Part shown: positions 25,804 to 35,084 of the stretch, one piece after another | Layout of the letters: each line of letters begins with the position of its first letter | How positions within the stretch are numbered: the first letter of the stretch is position 1 | Assembly (NCBI GenBank): GCA_021155965.1 | Contig: JAJNBJ010000012.1 | Coordinates: 39,157-103,156, forward strand | Reading direction: 5' to 3' | DNA: 64,000 bases | Source: Flavipsychrobacter sp. | Lineage (GTDB): Bacteria > Bacteroidota > Bacteroidia > Chitinophagales > Chitinophagaceae | Translations under genes and position numbers: made by a program | The notes under the pieces: model-generated | The model's input: only the letters and a program-made list of their open reading frames with translations | Databases searched by the model: none | What the model was told of the DNA's origin: nothing

Positions 25804-28188
25804 TTAATTACCTACAGCTATCCGTAGTATTTTCTGCCTGTTGCCGGCAGTTATCCGCAGCAGGTAAATGCCACCAGGGAGGTCATCATCCAACCTCATC
25901 CGCTTCTTAAGTACACCATTTTTTAAAGGCACTGTCTCTTTACTTAGATTGCGGCCCACCATATCTGCAATTTCAACAACCGCTTCTGCTTCGGTCGTAG
26001 CCAACCATCCCTCCACCACAAAAATACCGTCGTTAGGGTTTGGCGCTATACTGATCATATCATTGCCGACCTCATCGACACCGTCGTTCAAATAGACTAT
26101 ATACATCCAGCCGAATGACGATGCCGCACAGGGGCCGTTTGTAACCATACAGGTTACAGAGTCATGATTTTTAAAACTGTCGCTGATGTAAAAATTATTA
26201 GTGGCGCCCGGTATATCAAACCCGTTCACCTGCCATTGATAATCATAAGCAATACCGGCACCGCTTACAATGTTCGCATAAAGCGTGTCGCTCTGTCCCG
26301 GTAATATAAATGGCCCGGGGCTGGCTGAAATAACAACTACCGGTGCTATCATGGCATTTACTGTTACTTCTTTCATTGTAGTAAATGTGCCGCATGGGTT
26401 AGTTACTGAATAGATGATCGTATCCACTCCCGGGGTTACACCATAAATATCACCGGTACTGCTCACTGTTGTAATGCCGTTAGTGCCTGCCCAGGTGCCG
26501 CCGCCAGGTGTCCCGGTCAATGTTATCACCAGGTCAAAACAAACAGCATTGACGCCTGTAATGGTTACAGAGGTAGCGTATATATTGATGACATGCGACA
26601 CCTTTGATGAGCAGCCTGCTGCCGTTGTGATATAGAAGATCGTATCCACTCCTTCACTCAGCCCATTTACGGTGCCGGCAGCATCTATTGTGGCAATAGA
26701 ACTGCTGCTATGCCACGTGCCACCAGTAACTGAATTGAGCATGGTGGCAGGAACACCGATACATACCACAGGCGTACCCGTTATAAGCCCGATAGGAGGA
26801 GCGGGTTTTACGCGTACATAAATAGTGATGGTATCAATGGAATGGCCGTCATCCACGCGCACAATAAGGGTATCCATTCCCGCATAACCGGGCGATGGTG
26901 TGTAAGTAACGCCTGTTGGCGTCACAACCCCGGCGGTGGCAGCTGCAGTATAGGCCACAGAAGCCATACCGTGGTTGGCACCGGATAAAATAGCCCACGT
27001 AAGCGTCTGTGAAGCATCCGCATCATTAACCCGCAGCAATGAACTTATGTCCGCAGGGCCGGAATCCTGGCACACGGCAATGCTATCCACAGAGCCCGAA
27101 ACGAATACAGGGATACGATTACCGTAACTGATCTTTCGTATCCTGAAATTGCCCCAATCGCTGAAATAAAGGTCGCCTGCAGAGTCTACCCTGATGCCGA
27201 ATGTTTGCTTGATGTTAGCTGCTGTTGCAGGCCCGCCATCGCCTGAATAAGCGCCAATGCCTGTTCCTGCTACCGTTGTGATCAGTCCCGATGCGTCCAC
27301 CTTCCGTATCCGGTGGTTGAGCTGGTCGGAAATGAATACATTGCCTATTCCATCCACGGCCAGACTTAATGGCTGGTTTATGTTGGCAGCAGTGGCAGCA
27401 CCGCCATCTCCCGAATAGCCTGCCGTACCAGTTCCTGCAATAGTAGAGATGATGCCTGCTGTATTCACCCTGCGAACCCGGTTATTCAATCCTTCCGAAA
27501 TGTATAGGTTACCCTGTATATCTATCGCAATATCTGTTGGCGACGATAGCTGTGCTGCCGTTGCTGCACTGCCATCACCACTAAACCCTGATGTGCCGTT
27601 CCCCGCAACTGTACTAATGGTACCCGATGCATCAATTTTGCGTACCCTGTGGTTGCCTGCTTCAGCTATGTACACGTTGCCTGCTGCATCTGCCAGAACG
27701 CCATAAGGTGCATTCAGCAAAGCAGCGGTAGCGGGCCCTCCGTCCCCGCCATAACCTGCCGTTCCGGTTCCGGCTACTGTAGATATAATACCCGACGTAT
27801 TTATCATTCTCAGCCGGTGGTTGGTAACATCTGCAAAGTAAACATTACCTGTCCCATCAACCGTAATGCCTGATGTACCAATAAATGTTGCTGCTGTTGC
27901 CTGCCCACCATCGCCGCTATAGCTCGAAGCACCTGTTCCAGCAAAAGTGGATATTGTTCCAGCTCCGCTTATTTTGCGAATGCGGTGGTTTGAGTTATCG
28001 GTAAAATACAGGGAATTTGCATCGCCGATAGCTACATACCATATATACTGGAACCTGGCGTTGGTTGCCGGGCCGCCATCACCAAAAAAGCCATAGGCGC
28101 CATCACCGGCTATAGTAGTTATTGTTTGCGACCGGGAGGCGAAGGCGGCACAAAAACAAAAGATCAGGAACAGGTATTTTTTAGCCAT
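25804..28188 (-). CDS. Secreted NHL-repeat beta-propeller protein, T9SS cargo
   Basis: 794 residues from the ATG at 28188, which gives the signal peptide MAKKYLFLIFCFCAAFASRS; a start 36 codons upstream runs through a repeat and was rejected. Six NHL repeats of about 56 residues (about 22-350), each built of TIAGTGxxGYSGDGGPATAA, GNVYIxDxxNHRIRKID, form a probable six-bladed propeller. Then come Ig/cadherin-like segments (about 350-460, ending YVRVKPAPP), two GGTW...IDAAGTVNG Ig-like units, another Ig-like unit, and a C-terminal sorting domain (IAPNPNDGIFVVEG to the end) for type IX secretion. Probably surface-attached or released; the ligand is unknown. Confidence 0.85.
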   Translation of the reverse strand: MAKKYLFLIFCFCAAFASRSQTITTIAGDGAYGFFGDGGPATNARFQYIWYVAIGDANSLYFTDNSNHRIRKISGAGTISTFAGTGASSYSGDGGQATAATFIGTSGITVDGTGNVYFADVTNHRLRMINTSGIISTVAGTGTAGYGGDGGPATAALLNAPYGVLADAAGNVYIAEAGNHRVRKIDASGTISTVAGNGTSGFSGDGSAATAAQLSSPTDIAIDIQGNLYISEGLNNRVRRVNTAGIISTIAGTGTAGYSGDGGAATAANINQPLSLAVDGIGNVFISDQLNHRIRKVDASGLITTVAGTGIGAYSGDGGPATAANIKQTFGIRVDSAGDLYFSDWGNFRIRKISYGNRIPVFVSGSVDSIAVCQDSGPADISSLLRVNDADASQTLTWAILSGANHGMASVAYTAAATAGVVTPTGVTYTPSPGYAGMDTLIVRVDDGHSIDTITIYVRVKPAPPIGLITGTPVVCIGVPATMLNSVTGGTWHSSSSIATIDAAGTVNGLSEGVDTIFYITTAAGCSSKVSHVINIYATSVTITGVNAVCFDLVITLTGTPGGGTWAGTNGITTVSSTGDIYGVTPGVDTIIYSVTNPCGTFTTMKEVTVNAMIAPVVVISASPGPFILPGQSDTLYANIVSGAGIAYDYQWQVNGFDIPGATNNFYISDSFKNHDSVTCMVTNGPCAASSFGWMYIVYLNDGVDEVGNDMISIAPNPNDGIFVVEGWLATTEAEAVVEIADMVGRNLSKETVPLKNGVLKKRMRLDDDLPGGIYLLRITAGNRQKILRIAVGN

Positions 28189-28210
28189 ATTCCTGCAAAA
28201 ATACGGATTA

Positions 28211-28238
28211 AACCCCAAACCCCTAAAGGGGCTTCCCC
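28211..28238. repeat. CCCCTAAAGGGG palindromic repeat, copy A
   Basis: AACCCCAAACCCCTAAAGGGG then CTTCCCC. It is inverted relative to the copy at 28311-28339, and the two bracket about 70 bp in the gap between the NHL and bcp genes. Confidence 0.6.
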
Positions 28239-28310
28239 ATGTTTTGTATCCTAAAACAAAGATGCCCGATAGAATCCTGTGATGCCAGTCATGCAAACAG
28301 CCAAATTCAT

Positions 28311-28339
28311 GGTTCCCCTTTAGGGGTCAGGGGTTTCCC
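28311..28339. repeat. CCCCTAAAGGGG palindromic repeat, copy B, containing the bcp stop codon
   Basis: On the minus strand it reads AAACCCCTGACCCCTAAAGGGG then AACC in two blocks. The TAA in the centre of the palindrome is the stop codon of the peroxiredoxin gene, whose last residues (PDP) are encoded by the repeat arm. Confidence 0.6.
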
Positions 28340-28793
28340 ACGTTTCTATTATCTGCTGGGCGTGTTTGCCGCTTACCACCTTTTCTATAATGTGGTCTAT
28401 TTTCCCTTTCTCATTAATAAGGAAAGTAGTCCTGTAAGTACTGACGATAATACGCCCCATGAATAGCTTTTCGCCCCATATGCCGTAATCGTTCACCATT
28501 TTTTTATCGGTATCTACCAATATCCTGAACGGCAGCGAGAATTTCTTTTCAAATTTTTTATGACTCTTCTGATCATCTATGCTCACACCTAATATCTCTA
28601 TTCCTTTTTGTTTCAGCAGGGCATAATTATCCCTTATGTTGCATGCCTGCTTATTACACGTCTCCGAATCATCGTGCGGATAAAAATACAGCGCAACCTT
28701 CTTCCCCTTAAAATCCTTTAATGAAACCTTATTCCCATCCTGGTCAACAGTAGAGAAAGCGGGGGCTTTGTCTTTTGGTTTTAAATGTGTCAT
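28320..28793 (-). CDS. bcp: Thioredoxin-dependent peroxiredoxin, Bcp/PrxQ type
   Basis: 157 residues of the AhpC/TSA thioredoxin fold. Peroxidatic Cys46 and resolving Cys51 lie in SETCNKQAC with the five-residue spacing characteristic of atypical 2-Cys Bcp enzymes. GVSIDDQKSHKKF and the LVDTDKKMVNDYGIWG segment also fit. It reduces hydrogen peroxide and organic hydroperoxides in the cytoplasm using thioredoxin. The start overlaps the M23 peptidase stop by 4 bp, so translation is coupled. The last codons lie in a dispersed palindrome. Confidence 0.92.
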   Translation of the reverse strand: MTHLKPKDKAPAFSTVDQDGNKVSLKDFKGKKVALYFYPHDDSETCNKQACNIRDNYALLKQKGIEILGVSIDDQKSHKKFEKKFSLPFRILVDTDKKMVNDYGIWGEKLFMGRIIVSTYRTTFLINEKGKIDHIIEKVVSGKHAQQIIETWETPDP

Positions 28794-30526
28794 CTTGTAA
28801 AACTCAAATTATATACTGTTTCATTCCCATTCTCATCTGCTGCACTAAATACTAGTTTATGTTTCCCCTTTGGGCAATGTTCATCAAACTTATAAAAGAA
28901 ATCATCCCCATGCTGCTCAAAGCAAATCCATTTGCCATCCAAGTGGCCACTGAATGTTTTTACTGATGTCATATTATCGTTTACTGTAAAAGCTATTTGC
29001 TTTGCTTTACTTAAGTTACTGCCTTTTCTTTGCATCGACTCAATAGTTGGCGGTATTGTATCTATATCCAGCCAATAAGTGCCGAAAGCCCTCACCTTAG
29101 CGCTGTACCAACCGCTATCTATTGCTGCCGCCGCCCTGCCATCCTCATTCTTATCATCACTGTATTTCATTACGATCTTATTCTTCAACTCATCGGTGAT
29201 GGTCTTATTTAATTTTATCCGCAGGTCAAAGTAATGGTGCACTGGAACATAAGGATCATGCAATTGGTATTTGTCTGAATTTACTTTTTCATCCGGCATT
29301 TGTTTAAAGGCAAAGTACACATTATCATATAACTGGCGATCATCAAGAATAAATGCCACCCCCGGGCGTTTAAATGCATTCTGCTGATTCACCCTGAAGA
29401 TGGTCTCATTCTCAAGAGGCGGTATGGGCGGCGTTGGCGGGCGGTTTAACGGCTTTTGTATATAGAACAAAACAATCGTGCTGTTATTATTGTTATCTGT
29501 GAGTATAATTTTCACTTCATGGGCATCATAGTCCGCAAGCATTATCGCTCCTTTGGTATCGTTCAGGAAACTGTAAATATTATCGAGCCTGTTACCCGGT
29601 AATTTAAAGAAACACTGAACCCATTTTCCTTGCTGTTTTTTTGCTTTGTGATCAATATATGCATTGATATACCGTGTCTCTTCATAACCAATATTATCTA
29701 ACCGTATCTCGCTTTGGATCTTACTATCCATGTATAGCTGCGCGGTGAGAAATGTGATGGTATTTTCGCTGCCGTCCATATAATCGTCAACGTTGACGCC
29801 TATTCCTACCGGCGCATCAACCCGTACAGTATCGTTTATAGTTAAATAGCTCTCTTTGCCGGACTTAGCGGTTGTATTCCTGTTATCCTCTTTTTTTAAG
29901 GAACGGAATATTGGTTCACCTCTCAATTGTTCATAAATAGCTATCTCCACTGGTACAGGTGCTATCCTGTCCACTACATTCAACCCAAACAACTGCGGGT
30001 TCAGCGGATGCTCAGTCTTTGTATTCCTTATCTCGAAATGCAAATGCGGCGCAGAAGACCCACCTGTATTACCACTATACGCAATCAAATCTCCTTTCTT
30101 CACCGGGAATTGCGATGGCTGCAGGGTCATATCCAGGTCCCAGCGTTTCTTCTCATATTGCTGGCGCTTCAGGTATTGTTGCACCTTAGGTATATAATCG
30201 TTCAGGTGGGCATACAAGGTTGTATAACCATTAGGATGGGTAACATACAGCGCATGGCCAAAGCCCCCTTTATCCGTTTTTATCCTCGAAATGTAGCCTT
30301 CGGCAGCAGCACGTACCGGCATATTCTCCCTGCCCTGTGTCTTTATATCCAGCCCGCTATGAAAGTGGCCCGGCCTGCACTCTCCAAAGTTGCCCGCCAG
30401 CAGGATAGGTATATCCAGCGGGTTACGAAAGTAATCCTGCGGATAATTCTGTTGCGCCACTACCTGCAGCGTCAGCATCAACGATCCTACGAGCAATGCT
30501 TTTTTTATTCCAGTATTTTTCGCCAT
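28790..30526 (-). CDS. M23 family peptidase (LytM-type), exported
   Basis: 578 residues with a signal peptide (1-25, ending VVAQQ). The LytM domain sits unusually at the N-terminus: H56-S-G-L-D60 supplies the first zinc ligands, YAHLN follows, and HLHFE (H161, H163) completes the site. The remaining roughly 400 residues are beta-rich with no recognised domain. Active-site residues are complete, so it should be a peptidoglycan DD-endopeptidase or an activator of one. It overlaps the SRPBCC gene upstream by 22 bp and bcp downstream by 4 bp, forming a tight three-gene unit. Confidence 0.88.
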   Translation of the reverse strand: MAKNTGIKKALLVGSLMLTLQVVAQQNYPQDYFRNPLDIPILLAGNFGECRPGHFHSGLDIKTQGRENMPVRAAAEGYISRIKTDKGGFGHALYVTHPNGYTTLYAHLNDYIPKVQQYLKRQQYEKKRWDLDMTLQPSQFPVKKGDLIAYSGNTGGSSAPHLHFEIRNTKTEHPLNPQLFGLNVVDRIAPVPVEIAIYEQLRGEPIFRSLKKEDNRNTTAKSGKESYLTINDTVRVDAPVGIGVNVDDYMDGSENTITFLTAQLYMDSKIQSEIRLDNIGYEETRYINAYIDHKAKKQQGKWVQCFFKLPGNRLDNIYSFLNDTKGAIMLADYDAHEVKIILTDNNNNSTIVLFYIQKPLNRPPTPPIPPLENETIFRVNQQNAFKRPGVAFILDDRQLYDNVYFAFKQMPDEKVNSDKYQLHDPYVPVHHYFDLRIKLNKTITDELKNKIVMKYSDDKNEDGRAAAAIDSGWYSAKVRAFGTYWLDIDTIPPTIESMQRKGSNLSKAKQIAFTVNDNMTSVKTFSGHLDGKWICFEQHGDDFFYKFDEHCPKGKHKLVFSAADENGNETVYNLSFTR

Positions 30527-30978
30527 TCGCTGCCTTCCGCTATATTTTTTATTACTTCATTGCGCTCTGCAAGAAAACGTGTCATGTATCGCGTCAGCAA
30601 CAGAGTATTAAATATCCTGCCAAAGATACCCAGCGGCGACTCAAAGCAGAACACATCTTTCATTTCAGTTCTTTCGCCCACTGCTGTAAAATGATGCTCA
30701 TGCCACATACTTTTGAAAGCGCCCTTCACCATTTCATCCCTGAAATAAGTTGGGTAGGCCATATCAGTGATCTTCACTGTGAGGTATTGCTTAACACCAA
30801 AGTGTTTTGCTTCCCAGGTCACACTCTCACCGGCTACTATCAGGCCGCTTGTCCTACCCGCAACAGCTTTTTCGTTGGTCTTTACCGACGACAACATATG
30901 CAGGTCAATGCTCCGCGACAAGTCAAAACACCTTTGAACAGGTGCATTGATGATCGTAGTCAATATGATGGTTGTCAC
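30505..30978 (-). CDS. SRPBCC/START-like fold protein
   Basis: 157 residues from a GTG at 30978, giving VTTIILTTIINAPVQRCFDL, the usual beginning of polyketide-cyclase/START-like proteins. A longer frame reaching 31038 begins inside the perfect palindrome that terminates the preceding gene, so it was rejected. Other family-like parts are DLHMLSSVKTNEKAVAGRTSG, the GESVTWEAKHFG strand pair, FTAVGERTEMKDVFCFESPLG and a long C-terminal helix RNEVIKNIAEG. These proteins bind hydrophobic ligands in a helix-grip cavity; the ligand here is unknown. Confidence 0.78.
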   Translation of the reverse strand: MTTIILTTIINAPVQRCFDLSRSIDLHMLSSVKTNEKAVAGRTSGLIVAGESVTWEAKHFGVKQYLTVKITDMAYPTYFRDEMVKGAFKSMWHEHHFTAVGERTEMKDVFCFESPLGIFGRIFNTLLLTRYMTRFLAERNEVIKNIAEGSEWRKILE

Positions 30979-31009
30979 CGGATAAATGTACGATTTTTGA
31001 AAACAGCAT

Positions 31010-31046
31010 AAAAAGGCGCGGTGCATCTGCAGATGCACCGCGCCTT
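31010..31046 (-). terminator. Terminator: perfect 34-bp palindrome
   Basis: 31013-31046 is a perfect self-complementary sequence (AAGGCGCGGTGCATCTG then its reverse complement), followed on the minus strand by TTTTA. It ends the sigma-factor/partner operon. Confidence 0.8.
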
Positions 31047-31072
31047 ACAAAGCCAAAAGCTCTTATCTATTC

Positions 31073-32275
31073 TTACTTATTGAATATAGCACATTTCACC
31101 TGTACCTGCAGGTAATCCCTGTCTATATACCTGCCAGTGGGGGTGATCACATTGTTGATCCCTTTGCGGTAAGCAAGGCCTGCCTTGAGGTTTTTGGTTA
31201 CAGAGAATTCTGTTTTGCCTATTAACCCCACATCAAACAGGGGGGCAACTTTAATGTGGTCCCGGTTTGTCGGATCATCAGCGGGGCGGTTATCCGCAAG
31301 TGCTTTCTGGAAATCGGGGCCTGCACCTATCGACAATCTCTTAACTATACGGTAATTCACCGCAGGCGATACCTGCAAATAAGTTTGGTTGAAAGATACA
31401 TTCTCGGTTTGCTTGTCACCATAAATTGTTTTCGTATTTTCATCCATGGCGGTTACCTTTCCCCCGGGATCCGCGCCTGCGGTTTTTGAACCGGCTCCGG
31501 AAGTTGCCGGTTTGCTGGAACCATATTGCTTCACATACTCTTCAGGAATATGGTTCCTGACCTGTGTAAGGTTGCTGTTGGTAAATGCCACCTCACCTTC
31601 TATGAAAACCTTATCATTCACCATCTTCCTTATAGTAGCGCCTGCTGTATAGCTTGCGCCCTGGTTGCCGCTGCTATAACCGCCAGAGAGTATGATAGAT
31701 AATGTTTGTGGCTTCTTCACCTCATCTTTAAATGTTATCACTGCCTCATCAGTTATTATCTTTTTCTTTTCAGGTTTCTTAGCTATGGTTGTTTTATTAG
31801 TTGCATTCAGCAGGGTAATATCTTTTTTGCTGATGCTGGTCTTGTTTCCTATTGCATTATTATAGTCTATCGCAAATTTTTCTTCCTTAGGAGCCTGTGC
31901 CTGCGGCCTGTTATTATGTTTGTGGCTTTTCTTCGCAGCTTTTGTATAGTCAATAGTGCGGGCAGGTTCATCAATAGCAACATTGGTCACTGGTACAACA
32001 TGTGCAGGTTGTGCCAGTTCGGTCTTATAGGTTTGTGCCAGCTCAGTGCCAGCCGACTGCGTATCAGTATGTTGTAACATCGGCGCCACTCCCACAGCAA
32101 GTGCTACTGAAGCTGCTACACCTGCCACAGGCATAAGCCACCACATAAGGATGCTGCGCTTTTTCTTGCGGCCGTCTAACTCGTCCGTCAGCCGCTCCCA
32201 ATTTCGTGGGTTGTACTCGAAGTCGCCCTGGTCGAACCTCTGTTTGAGCAGGTCGTCAAATTCTCTTGGCTTCAT
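31073..32275 (-). CDS. Membrane-anchored sigma-factor partner with a beta-barrel-like C-terminus
   Basis: 400 residues. The N-terminal 40 residues are charged and cytoplasmic (FDDLLKQRFDQGDFEYNPRNWERL), followed by KKKRS and one membrane segment (about 42-66). A linker rich in Lys, Thr, Pro and Ala leads to a region (about 200-400) of alternating strands (FIEGEVAFTNSN, YLQVSPAVNYRIVKRLSIGAG, FSVTKNLKAGLAYRKG) that resembles an outer-membrane barrel or porin-like domain. It overlaps the ECF sigma gene by 20 bp. The layout suggests an anti-sigma-like cytoplasmic end joined to an envelope sensor. Enzymatic domains are absent. Confidence 0.7.
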   Translation of the reverse strand: MKPREFDDLLKQRFDQGDFEYNPRNWERLTDELDGRKKKRSILMWWLMPVAGVAASVALAVGVAPMLQHTDTQSAGTELAQTYKTELAQPAHVVPVTNVAIDEPARTIDYTKAAKKSHKHNNRPQAQAPKEEKFAIDYNNAIGNKTSISKKDITLLNATNKTTIAKKPEKKKIITDEAVITFKDEVKKPQTLSIILSGGYSSGNQGASYTAGATIRKMVNDKVFIEGEVAFTNSNLTQVRNHIPEEYVKQYGSSKPATSGAGSKTAGADPGGKVTAMDENTKTIYGDKQTENVSFNQTYLQVSPAVNYRIVKRLSIGAGPDFQKALADNRPADDPTNRDHIKVAPLFDVGLIGKTEFSVTKNLKAGLAYRKGINNVITPTGRYIDRDYLQVQVKCAIFNK

Positions 32276-32837
32276 ACGTCACTTTTTGGTGTTGTGTATT
32301 CTTTATTTTTTTTTGAAGGATGTTCCTCGCCTGGTGCACATGCCAGTGAGAAGTACCTTCGCTTATATCCAGTTGTTCTGATATCTCTTTATGGTTATAG
32401 CCTTCAAAAACGAACAGGTTGAAAACTGTTCTTGTCATCGAGGGCAAACATTGTATGATCTGCACCAACTCCCTGAACTCCATACTCTCCAATGCATCAT
32501 TGCTCACTGCTATATTGCTTTCCTCTGCAGGTATTGCATGCACATGCATGATCATATCTTCCTTGAACGCTGTGCCTCTCAAATAATCAAGGCAGGTATT
32601 TACCATAATACGCTGCATCCAGCCTCCGAAAGAACCTGTACTCTTATAATGCTCTATCTGTGTGAAAACTTTCAGGAAACCATCGTTCAGCAATTGCTCA
32701 GCATCCTGCATATCTTTAGCGTAACGGGCGCATACCTTCAAAAACATACTATAGTACATTTTATACAGATGCTCCTGTAAAGCCCGGTCTTTGTTCCGGC
32801 ACCCTGCTATTATTTCCTGTTCAGAATATGCGGGCAT
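32256..32837 (-). CDS. ECF-family RNA polymerase sigma factor
   Basis: 193 residues. Region 2 covers about 20-90 (YAKDMQDAEQLLNDGFLKVF, then FGGWMQRIMVNTCLDYLR), and region 4 about 125-180 with a helix-turn-helix (GYNHKEISEQLDISEGTSHWHVHQAR). Spacing and length are typical of ECF sigma-70 proteins. It is co-transcribed with a membrane partner that overlaps it, so activity is presumably controlled from the envelope. No autoregulated promoter could be recognised upstream. Confidence 0.9.
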   Translation of the reverse strand: MPAYSEQEIIAGCRNKDRALQEHLYKMYYSMFLKVCARYAKDMQDAEQLLNDGFLKVFTQIEHYKSTGSFGGWMQRIMVNTCLDYLRGTAFKEDMIMHVHAIPAEESNIAVSNDALESMEFRELVQIIQCLPSMTRTVFNLFVFEGYNHKEISEQLDISEGTSHWHVHQARNILQKKIKNTQHQKVTYEAKRI

Positions 32838-33260
32838 AAAGTGCTTACGTGGTCGCGGAACCTGCCCTGGGGCAGGAGGGCCAAAAACGTTTTATTTGAT
32901 CGGCCCTTTTATCATTAAGTAAATTACTCAATCTTCCTCATTTCTCCATTTTTTCGGGCATCTCCAACTGTCATTACGCGAAATATGACCGTTATATGAT
33001 GCAGTAGTTTTCAAATCATAACGTTCACAGGGGCTGAGCCTGGAATTCTAAAGGTTTTCTGAGTGTGATATTTTGAAAGGCGCCTTTCATTACATCAGAA
33101 ACTAACCACTCATGCTATAATAGACGAACTAATGACAAACAATCTTGGGTTTCTTTGAAAAAATATTTGTTAATGATTGATTTTTACAATATGAAAGTAG
33201 TTGCGTGGACAAAAAAAAGCCATTCAACGTGAATGGCTTTTCATATATAATTAATTGGTT
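32838..33260. other. 423-bp intergenic region
   Basis: No gene found. It contains a GGGCC...GGCCC imperfect hairpin near 32877-32908, a perfect 16-bp palindrome TGAAAGGCGCCTTTCA (33074-33089), and the terminator at 33211-33241. The ECF sigma promoter must lie here but does not show a TAnnTTTG box, which would fit recognition by an alternative sigma factor. Confidence 0.55.
33211..33241 (-). terminator. Terminator after the T9SS cargo gene
   Basis: AAAAGCCATTC (33215-33225) pairs with GAATGGCTTTT (33231-33241), loop AACGT. On the minus strand an eight-T run follows the stem. Confidence 0.8.
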
Positions 33261-34925
33261 TTATTTCGTTATTTGTATCTTGTACGTTGTCTTAGATCCA
33301 TCTTCGTCTCTCAGCACTAACAGATAGTTGCCGGCTGGCAGGTAAGAGAGGTCTGTCTCGTGATGCGATGTATTTTCTATATCCTGGTGCAGCAGCCCCT
33401 GGCCTATCATGGTGTAAACATCCAGTTTCCTGTTCACCACCTGGCCTTCCCAGTCCAGGTTAATGATACCGGTGGTGGGGTTGGGGTAAACTTTGGCGGC
33501 TGGCTTATACATATCCTTTATCTCAAGCAGGGAGATATAAAGAACATTAGAACAAAGTGATACGCAGTTGGCCGTATCTTTCTTGATAAAGTAATAGCCC
33601 GGTGAGTGCGGGTTATACGTTTCGGCGGTGATACCCGTAAGCAGCAATGCCCCTGTACATGAATTCACCGAATTGTAGAACCACTGATAAGTACCGCCGG
33701 AATTTGCCACCAGCAGGTTGCCGATAAGCGACAGCCATGGCGTAACCGGTGTGCTGTCGCGTATCATCAGTACCGCAGGCGTGGCTATTGAATCATCCTG
33801 GTAGCAGCCGCCATCGGTTGGCCTAACCCTGAACTGCACTATATCCCCATCGAGGTAGAAAGCAGTATAAGTAGGTGTGTTGTGCGATACAAGCACACCG
33901 TTCACATACCAGTCAAAATCGGGCGATGTGCCGAAGTTCATATAATACCCGCTAAAGGTAACCGGCGAGTCTAAGCAGCCCGGGTTTGTACCTCCAGTCA
34001 TCACCATCCATGCAGAGTCGTTAAGGTTGGGTATTACCGTCATTGTGATGACATTGGAAATAGTAGTATCGTTGATCACGCATGGATCGGGAGCTATCAA
34101 TTTGGCGTAAACAATATCAGTATTATTCAGCGAGCTGGTGATGAACTCAGGCCCTAATGCCGTTGGCATATAAGTGCTGTTCACGAACCACTGGAAGGTA
34201 TATCCTGCACCCGCGTTGGAAACAGTTGCCCTGAAAGTGTCGCTGGTGCCCTGGCATATCGGGTTGAACGAAGCAATAATAGTTATGGTTGCAGTCATGG
34301 AATCGTGAGAGATAACCACATAAGATGATATTGCCGTATCGCTGAACGGGGCTGAGCAAGTTGAGTTACCGATCATTTGAACGGAAACCGTATCGCCTGC
34401 CGTGAACGAGCGCCTGAAGGTCACACTGTCTGCAGCCGGCACCGGCAAGCCATTGATAAGCCACTGGTAGGTGGGCGCAGTACCACCATTGACAGGATAA
34501 GCAGCGAAGGTAAGGGGGCCACCTGTACAATCGGGATTGCTGCCTGAAATAAGCGATATGATAACGCGCGGCATTACTGTATCGTTGCGGCGGACAATAA
34601 TTTCGTTGGACCTGAAGCTGTCCCAGATACCAAGGCTATTGCGGTAAACGAGGTTGCACCAAACGGTGTCGCCATCTACAGGTGCAGTAGTACGTAAAGT
34701 ATCGATGAAAACGCCTGTGTATATACTATTGATATACCAGTGGTAGCGTGATGAGGTGAAGGTATCGTTGCTTTGCACCGCCCAGAATGTAAGCTGCGAG
34801 GCAGGACAAGTGGTATCCTGGCCAATTGGCTGGAAAATGGAAACAGAATCCAATACTACCTGGGAGCGTGATACAGACTGAAACCCAATGAACAGCAAGC
34901 AAATAAGTGTAATTTTACGTATCAT
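33261..34925 (-). CDS. Secreted Ig/PKD-like repeat protein, T9SS cargo
   Basis: 554 residues. Signal peptide 1-21 (IRKITLICLLFIGFQSVSRS). Four or so repeats of about 95 residues follow, each with a conserved pattern NPxCxGxxxTF, TYQWFxNG (or FQWFVNS, DWYVNG) and a closing segment with a Cys, as in secreted SprB-like and gliding-associated adhesins. The C-terminal 80 residues (KVYPNPTTGIINLDWEG to the end) are a type A T9SS sorting domain with LPAGNYLLVLRD. It is probably an adhesin or structural surface protein. It stands as a monocistron with its own terminator. Confidence 0.8.
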   Translation of the reverse strand: MIRKITLICLLFIGFQSVSRSQVVLDSVSIFQPIGQDTTCPASQLTFWAVQSNDTFTSSRYHWYINSIYTGVFIDTLRTTAPVDGDTVWCNLVYRNSLGIWDSFRSNEIIVRRNDTVMPRVIISLISGSNPDCTGGPLTFAAYPVNGGTAPTYQWLINGLPVPAADSVTFRRSFTAGDTVSVQMIGNSTCSAPFSDTAISSYVVISHDSMTATITIIASFNPICQGTSDTFRATVSNAGAGYTFQWFVNSTYMPTALGPEFITSSLNNTDIVYAKLIAPDPCVINDTTISNVITMTVIPNLNDSAWMVMTGGTNPGCLDSPVTFSGYYMNFGTSPDFDWYVNGVLVSHNTPTYTAFYLDGDIVQFRVRPTDGGCYQDDSIATPAVLMIRDSTPVTPWLSLIGNLLVANSGGTYQWFYNSVNSCTGALLLTGITAETYNPHSPGYYFIKKDTANCVSLCSNVLYISLLEIKDMYKPAAKVYPNPTTGIINLDWEGQVVNRKLDVYTMIGQGLLHQDIENTSHHETDLSYLPAGNYLLVLRDEDGSKTTYKIQITK

Positions 34926-35084
34926 AAGCCCAATAATTTACTCTCATCCCATAGGGGCCGGGACATTAGTTCCGGTAAAAATAATGTTTTCAACTTAATT
35001 TTCATCTGGATATTGCAGATTTTTTAAATGGCCGGATGGAGCTTCGGTTTTAAAAGACTTTGATCATATGAATGAACTCACTAC

